Below, piece after piece: positions 51,033-59,914 of a stretch of DNA of 64,000 nt. The stretch comes from Marinihelvus sp036351115 (lineage in GTDB: Bacteria; Pseudomonadota; Gammaproteobacteria; Xanthomonadales; SZUA-36): assembly GCA_036351115.1 (NCBI GenBank), contig JAZBOL010000027.1, positions 1-64,000 of the forward strand, in the 5' to 3' direction. Positions within the stretch are counted from its first letter, which is position 1. The number at the start of each line of letters is the position of its first letter. Under the pieces are notes generated by a model that made no database searches, had not been told where the DNA came from, and worked only from the letters and a program-made list of their open reading frames with translations. The translations under genes were made by a program, and so were the position numbers.

Positions 51033-51754
51033 CCCATCACTCAACCCGGCGCCAGGCAGGCTTCACCCTGGTCGAACTGCTGCTCGCGGTGACGCTCATG
51101 GGCCTCCTGCTCGCCCTGGCCTACGGTGGCCTGCGCGCGGCCTCCCGTGCGAGCGAGAGCGGCCAGGCCGTGCTGGCCGAGTCCAGCCGGCTGCGGGTGA
51201 CGCACCAGTTCGTCCGCAAGCAGATGAACCTCATGCTGCCCCTGTCCTTCCTGGGTCAGACCGGCGAGGAAGGCGAGCTGGTGCGCTTCGAAGGCGATGC
51301 GGACCGGATCACCTTCGTCGGTCCCATGCCGGGATACCTCGCCCGCGGCGGCCCCCAGGTCCAGCAGCTGGCCTTCGTCGATGGTCCCGAGGGTCTCGAG
51401 CTCCAGTTCACCCACGCGCCGCTCATCGGCTATGAGCCCGAAGCCCTGCTCGAGCGCGATCCGGTGGTGCTGTTCACGGATCTGCAGGGGGGCGAATTTT
51501 CCTTCCTGTTCGAAGACCTCGAGGCGGAAAGCATCGAGTGGGTCTCGGTGTGGGAAGACCCCGCGGCGATGCCGAAAGCGGTGCGACTGGATGTGCAGTT
51601 CCCGGTGGATTCGCCCGTGCACTGGCCGCCCATGGTGGCTTCCGTGCGTCTCGATCCCAGCGCCGTGGTGCCCGGGTCCGGCAGCGGCGACACCTACGCG
51701 GAGCGGATCCAGGAAATGATCCGCAACAGCCGCGGCGGCGACAACCGGGACTGA
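51029..51754 (+). CDS. gspJ: Minor pseudopilin GspJ
   Basis: The 241-residue precursor has the prepilin site QAG/FTLVELLLAVTLMGLLLALA and a larger C-terminal domain. The start overlaps the gspI stop as ATGA. GspJ binds GspI and GspK in the tip complex. Confidence 0.92.
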   Translation: MTHHSTRRQAGFTLVELLLAVTLMGLLLALAYGGLRAASRASESGQAVLAESSRLRVTHQFVRKQMNLMLPLSFLGQTGEEGELVRFEGDADRITFVGPMPGYLARGGPQVQQLAFVDGPEGLELQFTHAPLIGYEPEALLERDPVVLFTDLQGGEFSFLFEDLEAESIEWVSVWEDPAAMPKAVRLDVQFPVDSPVHWPPMVASVRLDPSAVVPGSGSGDTYAERIQEMIRNSRGGDNRD

Positions 51755-51757
51755 GTC

Positions 51758-52705
51758 ATGGTCGAATCCGGCATGAAAGGACAGCCTCCGGCTCGCCGGC
51801 GCTCCCGGTGGCGCGGGTCCCCGCCCCGGCGCCAGGGTGGCATTGCGCTGGTGCTGGTGCTGTGGATCCTGATTCTTCTCACGGTCACGACCGGCGCGTT
51901 CGCCCTCATGGCGCGCATGGATCAGCTCGAGGCCAATCAGCTGCTGTCCGGCACCAAGGCCCGCTTCTGGGCCGAGGCCGGCCTGAATCTCGCGGTGGTC
52001 CAGCTGCGGGAGCCCGAGGACGAGCTGCGCCTCATCGCCGACGGGCGCCCCTATGCCACGGAGATCGAGGGGGTGGTGATCGAGGTCCGCGCCACCGATG
52101 AGCGCGGAAAGCTGGACATCAACGCCGCGAGCGAGGCCACCTGGGCCATCCTGTTCACGAACCACGGCATGGATCCGGCGGACGCGGAGTTGCTGGCGGC
52201 CCGGGTCATGGACTGGCGCGATCCGGACACGACGGAGCGGGTCAACGGCGCCGAGGAGGACACGTACCTGGCGGAGGGCGAGCCGGCGATCCCGGGCAAC
52301 CGCAATTTCATGCTGGTCGATGAACTCCTCCAGGTGCTTGGCATGCCCTACGAACTCTGGCGAGCCATGGAGCCGGGCCTGACCGTGTATTCGCGTTCCG
52401 ACCTCCCCGATATCGCCTTCGCGCCCGCCGAAGCGCTGCTGGCCATCCCCGACATCACCCGGGAAGAGGCGTTGAACTTCGTCGCCGAACGGCACTCTCA
52501 GGAGTCGGGCGTCGGGCCCGAGATCACCCTGCCCAACGGTCAGACCGTCGTGGCGCAGGGCAGGGGGCTCACGTATAGTATCCGCGTCAAGGCGACCCTG
52601 CCCAACGGCGTGTGGGACCAGATCGAAACGACGGTCCGGCTGGGTGGCACGTCCGGTGAACTGCCCTACCGGATTCTGCGCTGGCGGGAAGGTTTCAACC
52701 AATAG
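51758..52705 (+). CDS. gspK: Minor pseudopilin GspK
   Basis: GspK caps the pseudopilus. The 315-residue precursor has a basic leader and the site GG/IALVLVLWILILLTVTTGAF, lacking Glu5 as usual for this subunit, then an alpha-helical domain with the family block WRDPDTTERVNGAEEDTYL and GNRNFMLVDELLQVLGM. It starts four bases after gspJ. Confidence 0.93.
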   Translation: MVESGMKGQPPARRRSRWRGSPPRRQGGIALVLVLWILILLTVTTGAFALMARMDQLEANQLLSGTKARFWAEAGLNLAVVQLREPEDELRLIADGRPYATEIEGVVIEVRATDERGKLDINAASEATWAILFTNHGMDPADAELLAARVMDWRDPDTTERVNGAEEDTYLAEGEPAIPGNRNFMLVDELLQVLGMPYELWRAMEPGLTVYSRSDLPDIAFAPAEALLAIPDITREEALNFVAERHSQESGVGPEITLPNGQTVVAQGRGLTYSIRVKATLPNGVWDQIETTVRLGGTSGELPYRILRWREGFNQ

Positions 52706-52715
52706 AACAAGACCC

Positions 52716-53831
52716 ATGGCGAGCGCACTTCAATCCCAACTCGAAAGCTTGCGTCTGCGCGCCCAGGCCAGCCCGGCCGGGGCCTTCGCCCGCTGGTGGG
52801 TGGGCGAGCTGCGGGACATGCTGCCCGCGCCGCTGCGCGAGCGCCTGCAGCATGCCCAGCGCAAGGTCGTTGCCCGGGTCGACGGGGGTGAGCTCGAGCT
52901 GTTCTGGCAGGAAGGGGAAGCGCTGCAGCAACTGGAGGTTTTCTCCCTGGAGCAGGACACGAGTGTGCTCCGACCGCAAATCAATGATCTGCTGGCGAAG
53001 CACGAACTCGAGGAGGCGCCCCGGGTGCTCGTCCTGCCCGAGACGGGCGTCCTGCGAAAAACCCTGACCCTGCCCCTGGCGGCCGAAGCCAACCTGCGCC
53101 AGGCCCTGGCCTTCGAAATGGATCGCCACACGCCGTTTTCCGCCGACCAGGTGCACTTCGATTACCGGATCATCGATCGCGATCGTGAGCGGGGCCAGCT
53201 GCACCTCGAGCTCGTGGTTTCACCGGCGCCGCCGCTGGATGACCAGGTGGAGCAGGTGACGCTCCACGGCCTCGCCCCGAGCGCCGTGGACGTGGCCCTG
53301 GACGGCAAGCCTGCGGAGCTGAACCTGCTGCCGCCGGAGCGCCGCCGGCGTGTCATCAATCAGCAAACGCGACTGAACCTGCTGCTGGGCGCCGTGGTGG
53401 TGCTGCTCCTGGCCCTGGTGATGGCCCAGTCGCTCTGGCTGCGCGAGGCGCAGATCGAGTCCCTCGAGGCCGCCATCGAGGAGGTGCGGGTCGAGGCCCG
53501 TCGCGTGCAGAACATCCGCACGCAGATCGAGGACGCCTCCGAGGCCGCCGGCTTCATGTTCGCTCGGCGCGCCGAAACGCCGTCCACGGTGCGCGTCCTG
53601 GCGGAGGTGACCCGCCTCCTGCCGGACGACACCTACCTGGACCGGCTGCGCGTCTGGGACGGCAACGTGCAGCTGCAGGGCAAATCGGACAACGCCCAGC
53701 GCCTGATCGAAATGGTCAACGAATCGCCGCAGTTCGCCGGGGCCGGTTTCCGCGGCTCGACCCGTCTCGACGGCGCGACCCAGAAGGAGGTGTTCGACCT
53801 GAACGCCACCGTCACCCCGGAGGGCGAATGA
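52716..53831 (+). CDS. gspL: Type II secretion protein GspL (XpsL type)
   Basis: GspL recruits GspE to the membrane. The 371-residue protein has an actin-like cytoplasmic domain (about 30-215), one membrane helix (about 223-243) and a periplasmic PilN-like ferredoxin-fold domain (about 255-371) with coiled coil. The cytoplasmic part resembles PilM and the end PilN, fused, as in XpsL. The ATG at 52716 follows the gspK stop by 10 bases. Confidence 0.88.
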   Translation: MASALQSQLESLRLRAQASPAGAFARWWVGELRDMLPAPLRERLQHAQRKVVARVDGGELELFWQEGEALQQLEVFSLEQDTSVLRPQINDLLAKHELEEAPRVLVLPETGVLRKTLTLPLAAEANLRQALAFEMDRHTPFSADQVHFDYRIIDRDRERGQLHLELVVSPAPPLDDQVEQVTLHGLAPSAVDVALDGKPAELNLLPPERRRRVINQQTRLNLLLGAVVVLLLALVMAQSLWLREAQIESLEAAIEEVRVEARRVQNIRTQIEDASEAAGFMFARRAETPSTVRVLAEVTRLLPDDTYLDRLRVWDGNVQLQGKSDNAQRLIEMVNESPQFAGAGFRGSTRLDGATQKEVFDLNATVTPEGE

Positions 53832-54421
53832 TGCAGGTGCTTCCGGACCAGAAGAACGGCAGGCTGACGGCGATCCTGATCCTGGTGATCGTCCTCATCG
53901 CCGTGTACATGATCGGGTTCCACTGGTTCTTCCAGCGGCACGCCGGGTACGCCGAGCAAATTGACGGCCTGCGACAGCAGCTGGCGCGCTTCGAAGCCGC
54001 CGCTGCGCAGCGAGAGCCGCTGCAGCAGCAGCTGGCGGCCATCCGCGAGTCCCGGAGCGACGAGGGGCTGTTCCTGGAGGAAGGCAATTTCAACGAGGCG
54101 GCGGCCGCGCTGTCGGAGCGCCTGGGACGCATGGTGCAGACCCAGGCGGATGACAGCTGTCAGATCGTCAGCCGCCAGCCCGTGCGCCCGCGGGTGCAGG
54201 AACGATTCCAGCGCGTGACGGTCAACGTGCGCATGCGCTGCCACGCCGAAGACATGCTGAAGATTCTTTACCGGCTCGAGGCGGAAGTGCCCATGGTGCT
54301 GGTCGATGACCTGAACGTAATCCGTCCCCGGGCGCGCCGCCGTGGCCGCAACGACGATCAGCCCGCCGTCACCCAGGCGCTGGACGTTCGCTTCAACATG
54401 TCGGGGTATCTCAAGTCGTGA
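53828..54421 (+). CDS. gspM: Type II secretion protein GspM (XpsM type)
   Basis: GspM partners GspL at the inner membrane. The 197-residue protein has one membrane helix (about 14-34), a coiled coil (about 40-75) and a periplasmic ferredoxin-like domain with Cys115 and Cys138 that could form a disulfide. It overlaps gspL by four bases and is of the short XpsM type rather than EpsM. Confidence 0.85.
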   Translation: MMQVLPDQKNGRLTAILILVIVLIAVYMIGFHWFFQRHAGYAEQIDGLRQQLARFEAAAAQREPLQQQLAAIRESRSDEGLFLEEGNFNEAAAALSERLGRMVQTQADDSCQIVSRQPVRPRVQERFQRVTVNVRMRCHAEDMLKILYRLEAEVPMVLVDDLNVIRPRARRRGRNDDQPAVTQALDVRFNMSGYLKS

Positions 54422-55260
54422 GCTGGCTGGAGAAGAACCCCGTCGGCGCCGCCCTCCTGGGCGCCGGAGGCCTGCTGGTGCTGATCGGCCTCGGCCTGAC
54501 GCTGCTCTGGCGTGGCCCGGCAGATGCGGGTGATGTCGCCCTGGACGGCGACGGTGCCATGGCGTTGCCCGAAACCGCGAAGGTCCAGGCGCTGGAGCCC
54601 CTGGGCGCCTATGAGATCGTGAACAACCGGCCCGTGTTCAACACGACGCGACGGCCGGTCATCGAAATCGAAACGCCGGAGGAGGTGGAAGAGGTCGCGG
54701 CAGAGCCCGAGGTGGTGGCCGACCCGCCCAAGGTGCGCCTGACCGGCGTGGTCATCACACCGACGCAGCGCGTGGTGACCCTTACCCCCGAGGCCGGGGG
54801 CGAGGCACTGGTGGTGCGGGAAGGCATGGACCTGGACGGAGAGTACGTGGGCTGGAGCGTGCAGGAGATCATGCCGCGGGAAGTCAGCCTCCTGTCCTCC
54901 CGGGGGCAGCAGATGAGTTTTGAACTCATGGTGCACGATGCGGTCATTGACAGGCCGCCCGAGCCGGAACCCCGTCGCCCGGACGAACCGGAAGAGGACG
55001 GAGAACAGCTGGCCTCCGCGGACGAGGTCCCGCAGGAGACGCGGTCCCGGGCCGACGAAATCCGGGAGCGTATCCGGCAGCGGCGTGAACAGCTGCGAGC
55101 CGAGGCGGAGCAGGCGGAGGCCGCCGGGGAAGACGAGCAGCAGGAACGCGCCATGTCCTACCAGGAAGCCATCCAGTCCATGATCCGCCGCAACGACAAC
55201 AACGAAACCGGCAACGACGACAGTGACGATACTGGGAGTGAGAATGATGGGGGCAACTGA
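54418..55260 (+). CDS. gspN: GspC/GspN-like (XpsN) type II secretion protein
   Basis: The 280-residue protein has one membrane helix (about 11-31), a linker, an HR-like domain (about 102-150, with RLTGVVITPTQRVVTLTP) and a very acidic/Arg-rich coiled C-terminus. Its position between gspM and gspD is that of XpsN, the Xanthomonas counterpart of GspC that connects the inner-membrane platform to the secretin. A PDZ domain is not visible. A GTG start at 54418 overlaps gspM. The C-terminal 80 residues are low-complexity. Confidence 0.8.
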   Translation: MSWLEKNPVGAALLGAGGLLVLIGLGLTLLWRGPADAGDVALDGDGAMALPETAKVQALEPLGAYEIVNNRPVFNTTRRPVIEIETPEEVEEVAAEPEVVADPPKVRLTGVVITPTQRVVTLTPEAGGEALVVREGMDLDGEYVGWSVQEIMPREVSLLSSRGQQMSFELMVHDAVIDRPPEPEPRRPDEPEEDGEQLASADEVPQETRSRADEIRERIRQRREQLRAEAEQAEAAGEDEQQERAMSYQEAIQSMIRRNDNNETGNDDSDDTGSENDGGN

Positions 55261-57481
55261 AGCCACCGCACCATCGCGCCGCTGGCGCAAAGCCGCCCTG
55301 GCCCTGGCCGTCGCCGGCGTGGTCGCCGGTTGCGGCACCGTGCAGCGGCCGGTGGAGGATCCGCATCCGCGGCTGGCGCAGGACGAGACGGATGGGGTCT
55401 ACGACGACCGGGTGCTGGGCACCGACGGCGCCGACGTGGAAGCCGAGCCCGGTGTCGAGGACACGGAGTTCTACGAAGGGGAAGGCTCGTTCATCAACGA
55501 GGCGGCGGCCCGCCCGCGGGCGCCGGCCCTGTCCGAAGACGGCGAGATCGTCCTGAATTTCGAGGGCGAGTCGATCCAGTCCGTGGTGCACACGATCCTG
55601 GGCGAGGTGCTGGGAGAAACCTTCGTCATCGGCCCCGGGGTGAGCGGACAGGTGACCTTCGCCACCGCGCGTCCGGTGACCCAGGAGCAGCTGATGCCGA
55701 TCCTGGAGCTGCTGCTGCGCTGGAACGGCGCCACCCTGGTGTTCCACGAGGGCCGCTACCACGTGCTGCCCATCGACCAGGCCATCCCCGGGCACCTGGT
55801 GCCCGAGCTCGGCGGCGTTGACCAGGTGCGGGGCTTCGCCGTACGCGCCGTGCCCCTCGAACACATTTCTCCGACGGAGATGGCGAAAATCCTGGAGCCG
55901 TACGTCCGCCCGAACGCCATCGTCAACGTGGACGTCATGCGCAACATGATTTTCCTGGCGGGCACGCGCGAAGAGCTCCGCAACTACCTGAGAACCGTCG
56001 AGATCTTCGACGTGGACTGGCTGGCAGGCATGTCTGTCGGCATTTATCCGCTGCAGACCGTCGATGTCGAATCCATCACCGCCGAATTGACCGCCGTCTT
56101 CGGGACGGAGGCCGAAAGCCCGCTGGCCGGCCTGTTCCGTTTCGTGCCGCTCGAGCGCCTGGGATCGGTGATGGTGATCACGCCCAGGGAGGATTATCTC
56201 TTCAAGGCGCAGGAGTGGATCGAGATCCTGGACCGCGGCGCCGCAGGCTCCGGCATGCAGCTGTACGTCTACCGGGTGAAAAATCTCGAGGCCCAGGTGC
56301 TGGCCGATTACCTGACCCAGCTGTTCGGGGGCACCACCAGCGGCGGCTCCCGGGACCGGCGCAGCAACCTGGCGCCGGGCCTCGAGCCGGTGACCATGAG
56401 CAACCTCTCGAACTTCAATGAAAATCGCGCGTCGGCCAACCGCCAGGGACTCCAGAACAACGAGTCCGGCCGTGGCGGCAACGGCCAGACGGTACAGGGC
56501 GGCCTGCTCGGTGAGGACGCCGACATCCGCATCACCTCCGTGGTCGAAACCAACTCGCTGCTGATCCAGGCCACCCAGAGCCAGTACGGCAGCATCCTGG
56601 CCGCCATCGAGCGCATCGACGAGGAGCCGCTCCAGGTGCTCATCGAGTCCCAGGTCATGGACGTGGAGCTCAACGAAAGTCTTCAGTATGGGGTCAACTG
56701 GTTCCTGTCGAACTACCAGGATCCCGGTTTTGTCGGCGGGCCGGCAGGGGATTCCGGTCGCGTGTTCGACGAGGGCACCTTCGGCAGCGGTGGCGCCGGT
56801 TTCCAGCTCAGTGACTTCCTGTTCGGCGACCAGACCTTTGTCCGCGCGACCATCTCGGCGCTCGACAGCGTGACGGACCTTCGTTCGCTCGCCGCGCCGT
56901 CCCTGATCGTTCGCAACAACGAGAGCGCGACCATTACCGTGGGTACGCAGGTGCCGGTCGAGTCCACGAGCTTCGTGCCCGGGGCCGGCGGCGGCAACGC
57001 CATCTCGAGCGCCCAGTACGTCAGTACCGGCGTGACCCTGGATGTGACGCCCCGAATCAATCCCGGCGGTCTCGTCTACCTGGATATTTCCCAGGAGGTC
57101 AGCCGTCCCGGCGTGCGGGATCCGGACGTATCCACGAGCGGCAACCCGCCGATCAACAACCGGTCCGTGACCAGCCAGGTGGCCGTGCAGTCCGGGCAGA
57201 CCGTGTTTCTCGGTGGCCTGATCCAGGAGAGCGACTCGGCGGGCACCACCGGGGTGCCCTACCTGAACCGCATTCCCGGCCTGGGCGCCCTGTTCGGATC
57301 GAAGACCCGGGACAAGTTCCGTAACGAAACGATCGTGATGATCACGCCGACGGTGCTGGAAAACAACGCGGACCTGCGCGCCGTGACCGACGACCTGGAA
57401 GACGAATTCATCCAGGTCCGGCCGCTGAAGATTTCCACTCTGCTGAGCAACGACGACGAAGAGGACGACGGGGAACCATGA
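55244..57481 (+). CDS. gspD: Type II secretion secretin GspD (XpsD type), lipoprotein
   Basis: GspD forms the outer-membrane channel. The 745-residue protein has a lipobox (VVAGC, Cys near 30), an acidic linker, N0-N3 ring domains (N0 at about 95-165), a Gly/Asn-rich insert in N3 (about 365-425), and the secretin domain (about 500-715, with VPVESTSFVPG, GVTLDVTPRINPGGLVYLDI and TSQVAVQSGQTVFLGGLI). The lipid anchor may let it reach the outer membrane without a pilotin, as proposed for XpsD. Start at 55244 or 55247; both have GGAG upstream. Confidence 0.94.
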   Translation: MMGATEATAPSRRWRKAALALAVAGVVAGCGTVQRPVEDPHPRLAQDETDGVYDDRVLGTDGADVEAEPGVEDTEFYEGEGSFINEAAARPRAPALSEDGEIVLNFEGESIQSVVHTILGEVLGETFVIGPGVSGQVTFATARPVTQEQLMPILELLLRWNGATLVFHEGRYHVLPIDQAIPGHLVPELGGVDQVRGFAVRAVPLEHISPTEMAKILEPYVRPNAIVNVDVMRNMIFLAGTREELRNYLRTVEIFDVDWLAGMSVGIYPLQTVDVESITAELTAVFGTEAESPLAGLFRFVPLERLGSVMVITPREDYLFKAQEWIEILDRGAAGSGMQLYVYRVKNLEAQVLADYLTQLFGGTTSGGSRDRRSNLAPGLEPVTMSNLSNFNENRASANRQGLQNNESGRGGNGQTVQGGLLGEDADIRITSVVETNSLLIQATQSQYGSILAAIERIDEEPLQVLIESQVMDVELNESLQYGVNWFLSNYQDPGFVGGPAGDSGRVFDEGTFGSGGAGFQLSDFLFGDQTFVRATISALDSVTDLRSLAAPSLIVRNNESATITVGTQVPVESTSFVPGAGGGNAISSAQYVSTGVTLDVTPRINPGGLVYLDISQEVSRPGVRDPDVSTSGNPPINNRSVTSQVAVQSGQTVFLGGLIQESDSAGTTGVPYLNRIPGLGALFGSKTRDKFRNETIVMITPTVLENNADLRAVTDDLEDEFIQVRPLKISTLLSNDDEEDDGEP

Positions 57482-57903
57482 GCAAGCCATTGAAAAGCGT
57501 TTTGTGCGCGATTTGGGTTCTGGTGGCCGCGCTGATGCTGTCGGGTTGTGCGACTGTCACAGCGCCGCCCCCGGAGGAAGCCGTGCTGGAACGGGCCCAG
57601 GAACGGCTCGACCTGTTGCTGGCGGAGGATCTGGCCGGCGCCTACGAGTACCTCAGTCCCGGCTATCGCTCCGGGGTGACGCTGCCGGCGTACCAGCGGG
57701 AAGTGCTGACCCGGCCGGTGCGCTGGACCTCGGCGCGCGCCGTTGCAAGCGATTGCTCAGAAGATGTCTGTAACGTTCGGATTGCGCTGGAGTTTGAAGT
57801 GTATGCCGCTGTTCCGGGCATGTCGCGCTTCAAATCACCGGGCTCCGGTGAGGAGCGCTGGTTGCGGATCGATGGCCAGTGGTACTACGTTCCCAAAACC
57901 TGA
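57478..57903 (+). CDS. Small lipoprotein coupled to gspD, unknown function
   Basis: The 141-residue protein has a lipoprotein signal with lipobox LSGC (Cys24) and a soluble domain of NTF2/cystatin-like pattern (helix EEAVLERAQERLDLLLAEDL, AYEYLSPGYRS, strands to ERWLRIDGQWYYVPKT), plus a CSEDVC pair. It starts within the gspD stop (ATGA). Being coupled to a secretin, it could be a pilotin or accessory protein of the type II system, but no homology to GspS was seen. Confidence 0.75.
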   Translation: MSKPLKSVLCAIWVLVAALMLSGCATVTAPPPEEAVLERAQERLDLLLAEDLAGAYEYLSPGYRSGVTLPAYQREVLTRPVRWTSARAVASDCSEDVCNVRIALEFEVYAAVPGMSRFKSPGSGEERWLRIDGQWYYVPKT

Positions 57904-57914
57904 CGTGAAAAACG

Positions 57915-57943
57915 TTGCCCCGCCGGAAGATTTCCAGTAGTAT
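57915..57943 (+). promoter_or_regulatory. Candidate promoter of the 568-residue secreted protein gene
   Basis: TTGCCC (57915-57920), 17 bp, TAGTAT (57938-57943). The leader is about 100 bases and ends in AGGAG before the ATG. Confidence 0.55.
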
Positions 57944-58052
57944 TCCTCGGCAACTGTGCGACCGCACTGCGCCTGAACGGCCAGGAAGCGCCGAACGGCG
58001 CGGGTTTCGTGCAGTCGAAAGCTAGCCCTGTGTACACAATAGGAGTGTTGTA

Positions 58053-59759
58053 ATGAACAGAAAAAATCTGACTACGGCGGTTTGCGCTGGGTTGATGGGA
58101 GCTGCCGGCTTTGCCGCGACGGCGACCGCCCAGACGGCCCCGTCGATGTCACTGAACCCGGATGGTCTGGGCCAGGTGCTCATCTACCCCTACTACACGA
58201 CCCGTAACGGCAACAACACGCTGCTGTCCGTGGTGAACACCACTGGCGACGCGAAAGCCGTCAAGGTTCGTTTCCTCGAAGGTCAGAACTCACGAGAAGT
58301 TCTTGACTTCAACCTTTACCTGTCTCCGTACGATGTCTGGACGGCCGCCCTGCTCGACGGCAGCGTGGTTGACACCAACTGTGACATCGACAACGGTCTG
58401 GGTCTGGGCGCCAACGGCCAGTGCGGTGTGCCCCACCTGCTGACGAATGACACGACCTGTACGGTTCCGTACCTGTACCTGGAGGCCAGCACGGCCCCGG
58501 GTCTGCAGTCATTCCTGCCGTTCAAGTACGTCGGCTCAGCAGCCGACGGCGGTCCGACGGACATCGCTCGTGCAGCAGAAGGCCACTTCGAGATGATCGA
58601 AATGGGCGTGCTCGACCCGGCTGGTCCCTTCGCTCCGGCCGTTGACCACGGCGACGTGGGCGTGCCCGCCAACTGTCTGCTGCTGACCGATGCCTGGACC
58701 ACGTCCAGCAACCCGGCCAACAACGGCGTTTGGATCGGCAACCCGCTTGCCGGCCTCATCGAGTGGGATGACACCTACCCGTCTGGCGGCCTGTTCGGCG
58801 GCGCTGCTGTGATCAACCCGTCCGAAGGCTACATGATGTCTTACGACGCCAAGGCCATCAACGGCTGGTCCGACACCTACGAGCCGGTTGCGGGTAGCCC
58901 GCTTCACGCTCGTCCCGGTAGCGAACTGCCGAGCCTGAACTCCTCTGCCGTGGTTGACGCTACGGTGTTCCTGGATGACGGTTCAACGCTGGCTTCTTCC
59001 GGCCTGACGCGCAGCGTCGACGCCGTCTCGTTCCTGTTCATGCACGACCAGATCGCGAACGAGTACAGCACGGAAGATGACATCAACGGTCAGACCGAGT
59101 GGGTCGTAACGTTCCCGACCAAGGCGTTCTACGTCGACCCGGCCGTGAACGTGAACCTGCCGGCTTTCCCGGACGCTGCCGATCCGTTCGTGCAGCAGTG
59201 GGGCCCGACGGTCGACAGCCCGCTGTCAACGGCCTGTGAGCCGGTGATCCTGGGTATCGTGACCGACCGTACCGTCGACATTGCCGATCCGGTCTTCGGT
59301 CGTGACATTCTCATCTCCGGTATTTTCGACCGGGAAGAGCAGTCCACGACGCCGGAAGACACGACGCGTCCGCCGATCGTTTCACCGGCACCGCCGCGTC
59401 CGCCGGAAGTGTTCGAGACCTTCAACCTCTGCTACGAAACGAACATCATTCGCTTCGGTGCACAGGAAGTGGTCGGTCCGACGGAGATCTTCGGCTCGTT
59501 GAACTTCACCAACTTCGACAACGAAGCCCTGGGCTTCGAAAACGGTTGGGTGAACATCGAAATGCTGACCTACGAGACGCCGAACGGCTTCGAGAACCGC
59601 GGAGGCCTGGGTGGCCTGGCGGGTCTGCCGGTCGCCGGTTTCTCAGCGCAGAAGTTCGGTAACCAGAACGCGCAAGCTGGCATTGCAGCCTTCTACGGCG
59701 GCATCTACCAGCACAAGGGCACGCGTCTGCAGTCTGCAGTTGCTGCTCCGACCCCGTAA
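58053..59759 (+). CDS. Abundant-type secreted protein of unknown function (568 aa)
   Basis: The protein has a signal peptide (1-26, cleavage ATA/QT) and begins with a conserved-looking block (LGQVLIYPYYTTRNGNNTLL, then EVLDFNLYLSPYDVW) seen in uncharacterised secreted gammaproteobacterial proteins. It then has an Asp/Asn/Gly-rich beta-type body and a Pro-rich segment near 436-453. Six or more cysteines could form disulfides. Strong ribosome-binding site, own terminator and a codon choice richer in GGT, CGT and AAC than neighbours suggest high expression. It lies after the type II operon and may be one of its substrates; that is inference. Confidence 0.8.
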   Translation: MNRKNLTTAVCAGLMGAAGFAATATAQTAPSMSLNPDGLGQVLIYPYYTTRNGNNTLLSVVNTTGDAKAVKVRFLEGQNSREVLDFNLYLSPYDVWTAALLDGSVVDTNCDIDNGLGLGANGQCGVPHLLTNDTTCTVPYLYLEASTAPGLQSFLPFKYVGSAADGGPTDIARAAEGHFEMIEMGVLDPAGPFAPAVDHGDVGVPANCLLLTDAWTTSSNPANNGVWIGNPLAGLIEWDDTYPSGGLFGGAAVINPSEGYMMSYDAKAINGWSDTYEPVAGSPLHARPGSELPSLNSSAVVDATVFLDDGSTLASSGLTRSVDAVSFLFMHDQIANEYSTEDDINGQTEWVVTFPTKAFYVDPAVNVNLPAFPDAADPFVQQWGPTVDSPLSTACEPVILGIVTDRTVDIADPVFGRDILISGIFDREEQSTTPEDTTRPPIVSPAPPRPPEVFETFNLCYETNIIRFGAQEVVGPTEIFGSLNFTNFDNEALGFENGWVNIEMLTYETPNGFENRGGLGGLAGLPVAGFSAQKFGNQNAQAGIAAFYGGIYQHKGTRLQSAVAAPTP

Positions 59760-59783
59760 GGGTCAATTGCGTAAAGCAAGATC

Positions 59784-59812
59784 AGAGGGGGCCGCGAGGC
59801 CCCCTCTTTTTG
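59784..59812 (+). terminator. Intrinsic terminator of the 568-aa secreted protein gene
   Basis: The perfect 10-bp stem AGAGGGGGCC/GGCCCCCTCT with a GCGA loop is followed by a T-run. Confidence 0.95.
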
Positions 59813-59914
59813 TCTGACGAAAAATTCTGTACAATGAAGCACGTACTGCTCCGACTTAAACCATATTAGAGAGCGGACGTTGACCCTTAGGGCGGATTTT
59901 TGGAGAGAGATATC

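Noticed and set aside
54944..57490. An 848-codon open frame opposite gspD
   Set aside because: Same reason: antisense to the secretin, with compositional bias and no start signals.
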